This document shows, one piece after another, positions 17,490 through 26,656 of a stretch of 64,000 nucleotides of DNA (position 1 is the first letter of the stretch; every line of letters starts with the position of its first letter). Origin of the DNA: an uncultured Rhodanobacteraceae bacterium. Lineage in GTDB: Bacteria; Pseudomonadota; Gammaproteobacteria; Xanthomonadales; SZUA-5. The notes beneath the pieces were generated by a model. It ran no database searches. It was not told where the DNA came from and saw only the letters and a program-made list of their open reading frames with translations. Location of the stretch: contig CALEZI010000072.1 of assembly GCA_937928755.1 (NCBI GenBank), forward strand, positions 20,005-84,004. The letters run 5' to 3'. A program made the position numbers and the translations under genes.

Positions 17490-18289
17490 GTGCGCGCCTC
17501 GTGGTGGTGGGTAGCGGTATCCAGCTCGGTCGCCACATCAGCGAACGCACGCTCGGCGAGATCCGCGCCGCCGATCGGGTGTTCGCGCTGACCGACGCGC
17601 CGACGCTGCAATGGCTGACGGGATTGCGCCCGGACCTCGACAACCTGGGCGCCTGTTACGCTGCAGACCGCGACCGTCGCGACAGCTACGCCGAAATGCA
17701 GGCGCGCATCGTTGCACCCCTGCACCATGGTTTACGCGTCTGCGCCGTGTTCTACGGGCATCCCGGCGTCTATGCGCAGGTGCCGCATCGGGCGATCGCG
17801 CTGGCGCGTGAGGCCGGATTCCCGGCGCACATGGAGCCGGGCATCTCCGCCGAAGCCTGCCTGATTGCCGACCTCGGCATCGATCCCGGTCGCCATGGCC
17901 TGCTGTCCTTCGAGGCGACCCAGTTCCTGGTTCGTCAGCACGCCGTCGACCCGTCCGCCGTGCTGCTGCTGTGGCAGGTTGCGCTCTGCGGTCAGCTCGA
18001 CTGCACCGGCTTCGAACCCTGTCCACGCCGCCTGCAGTTGCTGGTCGACAAGTTGCTGCGTTGGTACGCAGCGCAGACACCGGTGATCCTTTATGAGGCC
18101 GCTCAGCTACCGATCGAGCGCTTTCGCGCCGAGCGCATCGCATTGGTCGAACTACCGCAGGCGCGGTTCAAGGAGTACACCACGCTGGTGATTCCGCCGA
18201 CCCTGGCCTGCGTCGACGATTCCGCCATGCTGCAGCAGTTGCGCGCGATGGTGCCGACCGGGTCGCGTGTGCCGCTGCCGCCGCGCTGA
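17486..18289 (+). CDS. Split-borosin alpha-N-methyltransferase (SonM-like)
   Basis: A 267-residue tetrapyrrole-methylase-fold enzyme that, by family, methylates backbone amide nitrogens of its precursor with SAM. Key borosin features are present: RRDSY (Arg64 or Arg65, Tyr68), YGHPGV with Tyr90, and MEPGISAEACL followed by ADLGIDPG and SFEATQF. Counting from memory, Arg64, Tyr68 and Tyr90 have the same spacing as the catalytic Arg72, Tyr76 and Tyr98 of fungal OphMA. Corrin and porphyrin methylases lack this combination, and no cobalamin or siroheme genes are near. The GTG start overlaps the cyclase stop. Unlike fungal OphMA, precursor and enzyme are separate proteins. Confidence 0.92.
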   Translation: MSARLVVVGSGIQLGRHISERTLGEIRAADRVFALTDAPTLQWLTGLRPDLDNLGACYAADRDRRDSYAEMQARIVAPLHHGLRVCAVFYGHPGVYAQVPHRAIALAREAGFPAHMEPGISAEACLIADLGIDPGRHGLLSFEATQFLVRQHAVDPSAVLLLWQVALCGQLDCTGFEPCPRRLQLLVDKLLRWYAAQTPVILYEAAQLPIERFRAERIALVELPQARFKEYTTLVIPPTLACVDDSAMLQQLRAMVPTGSRVPLPPR

Positions 18290-18359
18290 GATCCCGTCCC
18301 CGGTGGCACGCGAGCGATTGCGGCGGCTCTGCGCGCGGCGGCATGGCTTCGCAGCGAGT

Positions 18360-18785
18360 TCAGCCTTTGCTGCGCGATTCATTGAACAACTGCAGAAGCT
18401 GTTCCGCGGTCATCAAGGCCCGGTTCCTGTTCAGCAACTTCCCGTCGCCCGCAAACAGCAGCAACTGGGTCGCCGTGGCTTGATGCTGGCGCATGAACTG
18501 TTGCGTATCCGGCCGACCGATGTCCGCGACCAGGAAATGCAAGTCGTCGGCGAGGCTTTCCCGCGCCTGGTCCATTTCCCGGGTCTGCTGGTTGCTGACC
18601 ACCAGATTGGGATCGTAGACAAAAACCAGGGCAGGCTTGCCCGCGCCAATCTTGCCCAGATCCGCATCAAAGCCCCTCGGCAAGGTCAGCGCCACAAGCG
18701 CCACCATCCCGGCGATGAATGCGGCGGCAGCTCCTCGCCTCCACCAACGGCCAGTCACCTGGCCCGACTCAGTTCGCGCTTGCAT
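18360..18785 (-). CDS. Membrane-anchored thioredoxin-fold-like protein without CxxC
   Basis: A 141-residue protein with one N-terminal membrane segment (GAAAAFIAGMVALVALTL, about residues 18-35). The rest reads like a thioredoxin-type domain: PALVFVYDP, a helix, HFLVADIGRPDTQQFM, then LLLFAGDGKLLNRNR. No CxxC is present, so redox catalysis is unlikely. It converges on the borosin methyltransferase, 70 bp away. No function can be assigned. Confidence 0.6.
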   Translation of the reverse strand: MQARTESGQVTGRWWRRGAAAAFIAGMVALVALTLPRGFDADLGKIGAGKPALVFVYDPNLVVSNQQTREMDQARESLADDLHFLVADIGRPDTQQFMRQHQATATQLLLFAGDGKLLNRNRALMTAEQLLQLFNESRSKG

Positions 18786-18902
18786 CGATCATTCCTTTGT
18801 TGTGATGTCGTGAATCGACGGCAGCGCGCCCGGGAAATCAGCGCCATGCTGCCGCCCCAGCCTACGGCTATGGCCGGCTGTTTCGAGGCTTCGGGCTGCC
18901 GG

Positions 18903-19274
18903 CTACCGGGAACGGCAAGCACCGGTTGTCGTTTGTTCGCGGCCGCCGTCATCGTACAGGATGTTGATCGACGAGCCGTCTTTGCCCATCTGGGAAATCT
19001 TGCCGGGGTACCAGTCCGCGCCACCAGCCCAAAGGCACTCGACACGACTTCCAACGCGCCAGTCGTACTTGCGAACCTGTTTGAGCGTCAGCGTGTCCTT
19101 GGTGCCGTCGTCGAATGCCACCTTGATCCTGTCGCCTGAACGACTTTCCACCACGCCCGGGAACCAGTACTTCCCGCCACGATAGTTCCCCAGAACCCAG
19201 TCTCCAGGCGCTTGCGCAAAAAGCGCGCTGGGTGCCAGCAAACAGAATGACAACGAGAGCAGAAGTGCTTTCAT
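18903..19274 (-). CDS. Exported double Tudor-like domain protein
   Basis: A 123-residue protein with a clear signal peptide (MKALLLSLSFCLLAPSALFA). The mature part holds two consecutive Tudor/Agenet-like beta-barrels. The first has GKYWFPGVVESRSGDRIKV then FDDGTKD; the second has ADWYPGKISQMGKDG then YDDGGRE. Such folds in exported bacterial proteins have no settled function. The ATG is preceded by GAGGA. The longer open frame upstream is not supported. Confidence 0.72.
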   Translation of the reverse strand: MKALLLSLSFCLLAPSALFAQAPGDWVLGNYRGGKYWFPGVVESRSGDRIKVAFDDGTKDTLTLKQVRKYDWRVGSRVECLWAGGADWYPGKISQMGKDGSSINILYDDGGREQTTTGACRSR

Positions 19275-19665
19275 GGCGGGCGATTTCCTCAGGCAAGATT
19301 CGGCGACAGTGCACGCCCGATGTGGGCAGATGGCACCGGATAGCTCGCCAAGTATGGTCCGTGCCGGCCAGCAACGGGAAGCCTGGAGTCCGTTTGACGG
19401 CGCGAGAGCGGAGCCTGGCCGCCCTCGCCGCCGATCCGCGTCGACGACCTGCTTGATCGCCAGCAAGGAGCCGGCATGCATACCTGCGGCTGGCATCGAC
19501 GGGTACGCGTACGCGAGCGCCAGCGCGAATCGGGAAACACGCTTCCAGCGCTCAGCTGAGCTTCGCGACGTCAGCCCTTGAGCACCGTCAAGGCTCGTCC
19601 GGGTCGGCCAGCAACGATGTCCAGGATTAGAATGGCTCGCGATAGCGTCTTCCGAGGAGAGTACG
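19275..19665. other. Intergenic, no gene seen
   Basis: About 390 bp between the divergent starts at 19274 and 19666. The reading frames here overlap one another on both strands and look like chance frames. It probably holds both promoters; AGGAGAG at 19655-19661 is a plausible ribosome site for the downstream gene. Confidence 0.5.
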
Positions 19666-20739
19666 ATGCGGCGCCGTTTCAGCAGGTGGCGGCATGGAAT
19701 GCTGTTGTTGATCGGCGGAATCCTTGGCTGGTGTTCGGCGGGATCTGCGTTCGCCGCAGACCCTGGTTCGTCCGCACCGCTGTTGTTTGCCGCGGATGAG
19801 CCGTTGCGCCTGCGCCTCGAGGCGCCGTACTCAAGGCTGTTCCGGGACAACCGGGGTGACCGCGACTTCAAGAGGGCTCGTCTGGTCTACACCGACTCGA
19901 GCGGCGCCGAGGTGGCCATCGATCTTGGCCTGCGCGTGCGCGGTCGGTCGCGGGCGGCGAACTGCGACTTCAAGCCGCTGTTGCTGAATTTTCCGGGCAA
20001 GGGCCTCGCCGACAGCGTATTTGCCGGGCAAAACAAACTTAAGCTGGTGACCCACTGCAAGCCGGGCGGCGTTTACGAGCAGTACCTGTGGCTCGAGTAT
20101 TCGGCCTATCGCGTCTTCAATCTGCTGACCGACAACAGTTTGCGGGTGCGTGTCGTGGAGGCGACCTACTACGATTCGGAACGCCGGCGCGAGGTCGCCA
20201 CCAAGCCCGGGCTGCTGATCGAGGACGAAAAGAGATTCGCGGCACGCCAGAGACTCGCGGCGGTCCCGGACTCGAAAATCGATCGCGCGCGTTACGACCA
20301 GGGTGCATTGGCCCTGGTCGAGATGTTCGAGTATTTCATCGGCAACACCGATTGGTCGGCCGTGGCCCCGCCGGTCGATGGCGATTGCTGCCACAACGTC
20401 GTGCCCTTCGCGCGCAACGACGGCACGCTGTTACCTGTCCCCTACGACTTCGATCTTTCAGGACTGGTCAACAAGCCGGAGGCGATGCCCGGTGCGGGGC
20501 TGCCCATCCGCCGGGTGCGCCAGCGACTCTATCGCGGTCCCTGCCGCGAGCTTTCCGTCATCGAAGCGAGCTTCGCGCCCTTCCTGCGCCAGCGCGCGGA
20601 GATCGCCGCCGTGTTTCAGGGCAATTCGCACCTCGACAAACAACGGCGGGAAAACTCGCTGCGCTACATCGACGAGTTCTACGCGGTCCTCGCCGATCCC
20701 GGGCGGGTACAAGTGGAGTTCCGGTCCGCATGCCCTTGA
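19666..20739 (+). CDS. Exported protein of unknown function, CotH-kinase-like layout
   Basis: A 357-residue protein with a signal peptide (LLLIGGILGWCSAGSAFA, cleavage about residue 30). The middle carries DLGLRVRGRSR, NKLKLVTHC, EYSAYRVFNLLT, MFEYFIGNTDWS and VPYDFDLSG. The NTDW and DFDLSG blocks resemble the nucleotide/metal-binding region of CotH-type atypical kinases, but the match is loose and I would not assign activity. It is preceded by AGGAGAG. A 248-bp inverted-repeat element lies just downstream. Confidence 0.6.
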   Translation: MRRRFSRWRHGMLLLIGGILGWCSAGSAFAADPGSSAPLLFAADEPLRLRLEAPYSRLFRDNRGDRDFKRARLVYTDSSGAEVAIDLGLRVRGRSRAANCDFKPLLLNFPGKGLADSVFAGQNKLKLVTHCKPGGVYEQYLWLEYSAYRVFNLLTDNSLRVRVVEATYYDSERRREVATKPGLLIEDEKRFAARQRLAAVPDSKIDRARYDQGALALVEMFEYFIGNTDWSAVAPPVDGDCCHNVVPFARNDGTLLPVPYDFDLSGLVNKPEAMPGAGLPIRRVRQRLYRGPCRELSVIEASFAPFLRQRAEIAAVFQGNSHLDKQRRENSLRYIDEFYAVLADPGRVQVEFRSACP

Positions 20740-20773
20740 TCGGCTGAACCTCGCCGAATCGGCGGCGATGGGC

Positions 20774-21021
20774 TAGCCCGCATTTCTCACACCGGTCGCG
20801 GATGATCGCGAAGAGCTTTGCGCCGAGCGCAAGGCGCGACGACGAGGAATGGTCATTCCATTGCAAGGAGGAGCAACGCCGCAGTCGGCGCAAAGAACGA
20901 GCGAGGGCCGCGAAGCGAAAAGATGCTGGCGACAGACTGCAATCGGAGCCTTCAGTCCGAGAGACAGCCGCCGTGTGAGGAAACGAGCATCTTTTCGCGC
21001 CGGTGTGAGAAATGCGGGCTA
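20774..21021. mobile_element. MITE-like element with perfect terminal inverted repeats
   Basis: GCCCGCATTTCTCACACCGG at the left end is repeated exactly inverted at the right end, and each is flanked by TA, giving a 22-bp perfect terminal match over 248 bp. TA flanks suggest an IS630/Tc1-type target. Inside are further dyads: GGAATG-GT-CATTCC (20846-20859) and GCGAAAAGATGCT (20915-20927) opposite its complement (20986-20998). No transposase is encoded. Its right TA forms part of the stop codon of the YjiK-like gene. Confidence 0.7.
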
Positions 21022-21939
21022 CTGATCTCGACGCGGATAGAGGGTCAATCGCGCCGCGCCGTCGTCGCCCTCATCGGCGATCAGCAGCGACCCGTCGGCG
21101 CCCAGCGCGATGCCCTCGGGTTGCCAGTGCAGCCGCTTGGGCAGCGTCGCCACCGACACGACCTTGCCGTCGCGGGTGACCTCCGCCAGGCTGCGCTGGC
21201 GCCCGGCGAGAATCAGGTAATGCCCGGTCGCGGGATCGACCTCGACGCCACTCGGCTGAAACTTGTCCTCGTCGAGAGATGCTGTGAACGCAGCAAATGG
21301 AATCGTCAGCCGATCGCCCCGGACGAGTTGCCGGGTCTGGACCGACCAGCGATCGATGCACACCAACCCAGCCAGCGCGGCCGAGCGTGGGTTTTTCGAA
21401 ACGAGGATCAACTCGCCCCGGTCGCTGGCGCTACCCAGACTCTCGAGTTCGTACTCGGCACCAAGGCCTGTGTCGTATTCCTCGCAACTGACGTCCTCGC
21501 CATCGGTGCCCTGCGGACAGGCATAAATGACACCATCGCTGGTGACCAGATAGATCCGATCTCCAAGCACGGTTATGCCTTCGAAGTCGGCGGCGACCGG
21601 ATGACCATCTTTCACGATGGCGAAGGTGCTGCGCACGGCGCCGGTCGCCGGGTCCAATTCGCTGACCAAGCCCTTTTCGTCATTGTGCGCCAACAGACGA
21701 TGGTCGCTGGTCATCGCCAGGCCGGAGATCTCCTTGAGGCGATGCGGCAGCTTGCGCTGCACCGCGTGGTCCTTGTCCAGGTGATAGCGTGCCAGGAGTC
21801 CGGACGGAAGTGGACGCTCCGCGCTGGCCGCAGCTTCGGGTACGGGCTTTCCGGCGGTTACCGGCGGCAGGAAATGCAGGACGACGCCCAGCAGCAGGAC
21901 CAGCAGAGTCAAGATCTCGCGGCGTTCGATCGTCGGCAT
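21019..21939 (-). CDS. SdiA-regulated/YjiK-like beta-propeller protein
   Basis: A 306-residue protein with one N-terminal membrane segment (LTLLVLLLGVVLHFLPPV) and a propeller domain of the SdiA-regulated (YjiK) family: KEISGLAMTSDHRLLAHND, DFEGITVLGDRIYLVTSDG, and a late QPEGIALGADGSLLIADEG. It follows DUF4956 by 16 bp, so the two are probably one operon. Its TAG stop overlaps the end of the MITE-like element, so the C-terminus may have been trimmed by the insertion. Confidence 0.8.
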   Translation of the reverse strand: MPTIERREILTLLVLLLGVVLHFLPPVTAGKPVPEAAASAERPLPSGLLARYHLDKDHAVQRKLPHRLKEISGLAMTSDHRLLAHNDEKGLVSELDPATGAVRSTFAIVKDGHPVAADFEGITVLGDRIYLVTSDGVIYACPQGTDGEDVSCEEYDTGLGAEYELESLGSASDRGELILVSKNPRSAALAGLVCIDRWSVQTRQLVRGDRLTIPFAAFTASLDEDKFQPSGVEVDPATGHYLILAGRQRSLAEVTRDGKVVSVATLPKRLHWQPEGIALGADGSLLIADEGDDGAARLTLYPRRDQ

Positions 21940-21955
21940 CTGCCACTCACCGAGG

Positions 21956-22918
21956 TCAGTCTTTCTTCGACCCGAGCTTGCTGAGCTCGGCCCACATCAC
22001 ATGCGGATCGCCCTGTTCGATGGCACGAACGAATTCGTCTCGATCCACCGATTTCTTGATCCTGAGGTCGAACTCGATGATCGACGTGCCGTCGTCCTGT
22101 GGCGTGATCTCGACGATCTGCCATCGCTTCACGTGCTGCTCGAGGAATGCAATGACGGAATGCTGCGCCGGTTCGGCCTGCGTGGCTTGAAGACTCAATC
22201 GTGCGTTGAAGGGTTTGCCTGGCTCCTCGACGCTGCTCTCGGGCGTCACGGTCTCGACGGTATTGATGTTTCTTGCCGGAGGCTGCGGTTCGGCGAGTCG
22301 CCAACCATTCAATGTGGCCGGGGAACTGCCGAAATCCAGCCGCCAGACGGTCAGGGCAACCGCGTTGAACAGCATGGACGCGATGACAGCTACGGCAAGC
22401 AACTGCACGCCGGCCGCCAATCCGGCACCGATGACGATGAACATGTACACGGCGTCCATGGAATCGTCGAGCGAGGTGCGGAAACGCACGGCTGCGACGA
22501 TGCCCGCCAGGCTGAAGGCCAACGCCAGGCTACCCTTGGCCAGGAACACGACGAGCGTGATGGCGATCGGCACAACCAACAAGGTGTGCGCGAAGGCCTG
22601 GCTATAACGCTTGCGCGGTCGCGTCCAGCGGTAGACCCACACCACCGGCAGCACAACCAGCATCGCAGCGACCAGCGAAAGCAGGATCGGGACCGACTTT
22701 TCTGGCGCCAGCAACTGCATGGTGTCCGACAACTCGGGGGTTGTTGCCACCAAGCCGTTGGCGAGATCGGTGAGATCGACACTGGCTCTGGCGCCCTCGC
22801 GCATGCGCTCCTGGTTGACGTACACCCCGAGGACCGGAAACAGATGAAAGATACCGCTGGCGACGACAATGACCGTCACGTAGTACGCGACGAGCCGGAC
22901 AATGATGTTGTTCAACAT
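21956..22918 (-). CDS. DUF4956-type membrane protein
   Basis: A 320-residue inner-membrane protein. Hydrophobic segments lie near residues 5-30, 80-100, 115-140 and 150-185, and the signature FSLAGIVAAVRFRTSLDDSMD is the DUF4956 hallmark. A soluble C-terminal third follows. The ATG at 22918 gives a membrane segment right at the N-terminus (MLNNIIVRLVAYYVTVIVVA). The frame is open to 23017, but that extension is not hydrophobic and looks untranslated. DUF4956 proteins sometimes accompany CotH-like proteins, and one with that layout lies upstream at 19666; the link is an inference. Confidence 0.78.
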   Translation of the reverse strand: MLNNIIVRLVAYYVTVIVVASGIFHLFPVLGVYVNQERMREGARASVDLTDLANGLVATTPELSDTMQLLAPEKSVPILLSLVAAMLVVLPVVWVYRWTRPRKRYSQAFAHTLLVVPIAITLVVFLAKGSLALAFSLAGIVAAVRFRTSLDDSMDAVYMFIVIGAGLAAGVQLLAVAVIASMLFNAVALTVWRLDFGSSPATLNGWRLAEPQPPARNINTVETVTPESSVEEPGKPFNARLSLQATQAEPAQHSVIAFLEQHVKRWQIVEITPQDDGTSIIEFDLRIKKSVDRDEFVRAIEQGDPHVMWAELSKLGSKKD

Positions 22919-23156
22919 GCTGCCCCCAGATGGCGGAACGCTGCCGGATTCAAGGTCGCAAACCCAGAATCGCTTCAGGATAGCGCCATCAAATTGGGAG
23001 AGCTTGCGGAAGATCATCTCGGGCTACGTCCCAGGATCCGGATCGTGCATTCGGCTCGTCGAACCCAAACGCGGCTCCGCCGAGCCGGGGTTTGCATCGG
23101 ACGTGGAAATCATGCTCCGCGCGCAGTCCGAGTGGCATGCCGCCCATCGGCGGCGG

Positions 23157-24359
23157 TCACTGCGGCTGCCCGGTTCCAGACCCGAACAAAGGTGATTTCG
23201 CGCTTCGCCACGGCCCGCAGATCTGGTTCCGCCCGGCGCGTTTGGCGTGGTACAGACGCTGGTCGGCGATGGCGTACAGTACTTGCCAGCTGGCACCATC
23301 GTCCGGGTACAGGGCCAACCCGCCGCTGATGGTGACGTCAAGCCGCTGACCTTCGAACTCGAAGCCGATGGTTTCCACCGCGTCCTTGAGGCGCCGACTC
23401 AGCGCCTGCGCCGCGGTCGCGTCGGCTCCGACAAACAGCAGCAGGAACTCTTCGCCACCGACCCGTGCCAACAGGTCTTCGGTGCGCTTGTCGGCAGCCA
23501 GCGTCGCGGCAATGGCGCGCAGCATCGCGTCGCCGGCGAGATGGCCATGGACGTCGTTGACGCGCTTGAAATGATCGATGTCCAACAGCAACAGTCCGAA
23601 CGGGATGCCGAGCCGCGCAGAACGGGCGACCTCCTGCTGGAAGCGCTCCTCCACGGCGCGACGATTCGGCAGGCCGGTCAACGCATCGAGCGCCGCCTGG
23701 TTGCGCAGCAGTTGCTCCATGCTGCGCACCTCCACCGCGAGCAGTGCAAAGGTGCCGGCCACGGTCACCAGCAACTGGCCGATCGCCAATGCAGCGGTGA
23801 CCTGTCCCGCGCTCTCCGGATTGCTGAGCGGGATCATCTGCGTCAGGAACAACAGTCGCACGCTCCACAGCGTGGCGGCGACCAGTCCCGCGACGGCCAC
23901 CAGTCGCACGCTATTGCCAGCCTCTCCCGGCAGATTGGCGAGCAGTCGCAGCGAGGCAAAAACAAAGGCGGCAATCGCCACCAGCGTGGGTGCGATGAAG
24001 TTGAGCCGAGGTTGGAACTCGCCGAGGAAATTGTTCCAGGCCAGCAGACCGATGACCGGCAGCGCCACAGCCAATGCCCAGCGCGAATCGAACTGGATCG
24101 CGCCATGCCAGAGCAGCGCGCGTATCGAGATCAGCGGCGCCACCGTGATCAGCGCATTGCCACAGAAGTACGCCAGCGACGGCGGCAGCAGCCGCGACGA
24201 CAGCACCACGAGGATACCCAAGGTGTAGACGAACAGACCCCAACCCCAAAAGCGCAGCGCTGGCGCCGGTCGCTCACCGCGGGCCACGCCGAAGCACAGC
24301 CCACCGAGCAGCAGGTTCATCAACAGAATGGCGACGTTGAGGGTGCCGTCCGGAATCAT
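23157..24359 (-). CDS. Membrane diguanylate cyclase
   Basis: A 400-residue protein: about seven membrane helices (residues 8-210) followed by a GGDEF domain. The motif is GGEEF at 301-305. The inhibitory I-site RTED (292-295) stands exactly five residues before it, so product inhibition is expected. DIDHFKRVND supplies metal ligands. It should make c-di-GMP at the inner membrane; the membrane part is a possible sensor without a recognisable ligand. The ATG at 24359 (MIPDGTLNV) was chosen because the upstream extension is low-complexity and not hydrophobic. Confidence 0.88.
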   Translation of the reverse strand: MIPDGTLNVAILLMNLLLGGLCFGVARGERPAPALRFWGWGLFVYTLGILVVLSSRLLPPSLAYFCGNALITVAPLISIRALLWHGAIQFDSRWALAVALPVIGLLAWNNFLGEFQPRLNFIAPTLVAIAAFVFASLRLLANLPGEAGNSVRLVAVAGLVAATLWSVRLLFLTQMIPLSNPESAGQVTAALAIGQLLVTVAGTFALLAVEVRSMEQLLRNQAALDALTGLPNRRAVEERFQQEVARSARLGIPFGLLLLDIDHFKRVNDVHGHLAGDAMLRAIAATLAADKRTEDLLARVGGEEFLLLFVGADATAAQALSRRLKDAVETIGFEFEGQRLDVTISGGLALYPDDGASWQVLYAIADQRLYHAKRAGRNQICGPWRSAKSPLFGSGTGQPQ

Positions 24360-24555
24360 GAGCCTGTGCGGGTTGGGGGTCCGGGCGCAACCCGTCACTC
24401 CTCGGCGGGCCCTCTGCCACCGGCCGGCCCGAGTTCGACGATGGCACATTGCTGCGTGAATGCAGTGTAGCCATCGGTGCCGGGGATGGGAATTCCGGAA
24501 TGGCGTATCGAGTTCCGGGCACTCCGAAAGCCCGACGCCCCCGTTGAACGCGTTG

Positions 24556-25920
24556 TCAGGTCCCGGCCATCGAGGCCGCCAGCCCGAGCAGTGCGCACGC
24601 GACAATCACCTGAATCACCGTGCGCTTGTAGCGAAACAACGCGATCGCCGCGCCGAGGGCGAGCAGTGCGGCAATCCAGTCGATGTCGCCAGCGAAACCG
24701 GTTGGCCACAGCGCATGTTGGGCAAAGAACAGCGCCAGGTTGACGATGACACCGACAACCGCCGCAGTGATCGCCGTCAACGGCGCCGTGAACCTGAGTT
24801 CGCGTCGGGTGGACTCGACCAACGGACCGCCGGCAAGGATGAACACGAACGACGGCAGGAAAGTGAACCAGGTCACCAGCGTGGCGGCAACGGCACCGGC
24901 GAGGAACAGCTGATCGGGCCCGAACAGTGCTTGCCCGTGGCCGCCGACAAAGCCGACGAAGGCGACCACCATGATCAATGGGCCGGGCGTGGTCTCGCCG
25001 AGCGCCAGTCCGTCGATCATCTGCGTCGGCGTCAGCCAGCCATGGTGACCGACCGCGCCCTGGTAGACGTAAGGCAGCACCGCATAGGCGCCGCCAAAGG
25101 TCAGCAGCGCGGCCTTGGTGAAGAACCACGCCATCTGCGTCAACGTGTGGTCCCAGCCGTACATCGCGTTCAGCAGCGCCATCGGCACGGCCCACAGCAG
25201 GAAACCGATGGCGATGACGCCAGCCAGGCGACTCCAGCGGAAGATCGCGTGCGTCGGGATGTTGCTGTGATCGTCGATGACGGCCGCTTGCTGTGTTCCC
25301 GTCGATCCCGAATGTGCGCCGCCGACCGCAAATGCAGCCGGCGCGATGCGGCCACCGAACATGCCAACCAGCGCAGCGGTCAGGACAATGGCCGGGAACG
25401 GCGCGTCGATGCCGAAGATGGCCAGAAACGACGCCGCCGCGATGCCCCACAGCCAGCCGTTCTTCAGCGTCCTTGAGCCGATCCGCCATGCAGCATGAGC
25501 GACGATGGCGACCACCGCCGGCTTGATCCCGTAGAACAGTCCGGCGACCACCGGCAGATCGCCGAAGGCCACGTACAACCACGACAGCGCGATCAGGATC
25601 AGCAGCGACGGCAGCACGAACAGCCCGCCGGCAACGATGCCACCCCAGGTGCGATGCATCAGCCAGCCGATGTAGGTCGCCAGTTGCTGCGCCTCGGGTC
25701 CGGGCAGCAACATGCAGTAGTTGAGCGCATGCAGGAAGCGCCGCTCCGAGATCCAGCGACGGTTCTCGACCAGTTCCTGATGCATGATCGAAATCTGCCC
25801 GGCCGGCCCGCCGAAACTGATGAAGCCGAGCTTCAGCCAGAAGACAAATGCCTGCATGAAGCTGATCGGCTTTGGCGCCAACGTTGCATCTGCCGAGGGT
25901 GGCGCCGCTGATGGGTTCAT
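24556..25920 (-). CDS. chrA: Chromate transporter ChrA (long-chain form)
   Basis: A 454-residue efflux-type membrane protein with the two homologous CHR halves: KLGFISFGGPAGQI near the N-terminus and KAALLTFGGAYAVLPYV in the second half, each followed by a proline/glycine-rich loop (LLPGPEAQQLATYIG; LGETTPGPLIMVVAFVG). These are the chromate/sulfate antiporter signatures. A loop of about 40 residues rich in Gly, Ser and Thr joins the halves. An ATG at 25989 would add 23 residues. No regulator such as chrB is adjacent, so it is a lone chrA. Confidence 0.9.
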   Translation of the reverse strand: MNPSAAPPSADATLAPKPISFMQAFVFWLKLGFISFGGPAGQISIMHQELVENRRWISERRFLHALNYCMLLPGPEAQQLATYIGWLMHRTWGGIVAGGLFVLPSLLILIALSWLYVAFGDLPVVAGLFYGIKPAVVAIVAHAAWRIGSRTLKNGWLWGIAAASFLAIFGIDAPFPAIVLTAALVGMFGGRIAPAAFAVGGAHSGSTGTQQAAVIDDHSNIPTHAIFRWSRLAGVIAIGFLLWAVPMALLNAMYGWDHTLTQMAWFFTKAALLTFGGAYAVLPYVYQGAVGHHGWLTPTQMIDGLALGETTPGPLIMVVAFVGFVGGHGQALFGPDQLFLAGAVAATLVTWFTFLPSFVFILAGGPLVESTRRELRFTAPLTAITAAVVGVIVNLALFFAQHALWPTGFAGDIDWIAALLALGAAIALFRYKRTVIQVIVACALLGLAASMAGT

Positions 25921-26166
25921 CACCAGAGTTGGGGTCCGTTCGCGCAGGCCAGATGTGCGTTTCCGACGGGCAGGACTTGCATCAGGCATGAAGCCGGTCG
26001 CAAACCATCAGAGCACGTCGCAGCATCTCATGATCGTCCTCAAGAGGCGGCACAGGACGACGGCGATTCAGGATACCCGCTTGGCGCCCGCCGGCCAGGG
26101 TCTGCAGGCGTTGACCCGACGACTTTGGTCAGCGTATGGAATTGGGTGGCTGTCCGTCCACGCTAC

Positions 26167-26631
26167 TCATTGCTCGATGACCAGCAGGGTCGAGGTGGCA
26201 GAAGCATGCAGGCGCCCGGCTGCGTCGACCAGCCTGGCCTCGGCGAATGCCACGCGCCGACCTATCGAGAGCACCCGGCCCTCGGCGCGCAGTGGTCCGG
26301 TCTGGCTGGTCATGGCCTTGTGGTAGGCGACCTTGAGTTCCAGGGTGGTGTATGACTGCTTTGCTTTCAAGCTCGAGTGCACCGCGCATCCGCAAGCGGA
26401 ATCGAGCAAGGTAGCGGCGTAGCCGCCATGCACCATGCCGATTGGATTGTAGGCATGCAGACCCGGCGTGCCCTCGAACACCGCCATTCCCATGTCCACT
26501 TCGGTCAAGGAGAAGTCCAGCGATTCGGCAATTCCCGGGCGTTTCCCGGAGGCCATCAGCGCTTGCAGCTGCTGCAAACCGGTGAGGTCGGGTCTTGCCG
26601 ACCGGTCCGTAACATCGGAGATCAGATTCAT
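26167..26631 (-). CDS. PaaI-type hotdog thioesterase
   Basis: A 154-residue hotdog-fold acyl-CoA thioesterase. The fold signature is GMVHGGYAATLLDSACG, with the family Asp in LLDSACG, followed by SYTTLELKVAYHKAMT and GRVLSIGRRVAFAEARL. It is the last gene of the three-gene set under the TetR regulator, 25 bp after the oxidoreductase. It could release CoA from an aromatic or acyl substrate. Confidence 0.85.
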   Translation of the reverse strand: MNLISDVTDRSARPDLTGLQQLQALMASGKRPGIAESLDFSLTEVDMGMAVFEGTPGLHAYNPIGMVHGGYAATLLDSACGCAVHSSLKAKQSYTTLELKVAYHKAMTSQTGPLRAEGRVLSIGRRVAFAEARLVDAAGRLHASATSTLLVIEQ

Positions 26632-26656
26632 TGCAATCCTCCAAACGAACCGCAGG

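Noticed and set aside
17486..18289. Uroporphyrinogen or cobalamin methyltransferase annotation
   Set aside because: The fold is shared, but the borosin motifs (RRDSY, YGHPGV, MEPGISAEACL) and the adjacent precursor argue against tetrapyrrole substrates.
18903..19871. A longer minus-strand start for the Tudor-like protein
   Set aside because: The ATG at 19274 has a ribosome site and a proper signal peptide; the extension overlaps the divergent gene's 5' end.
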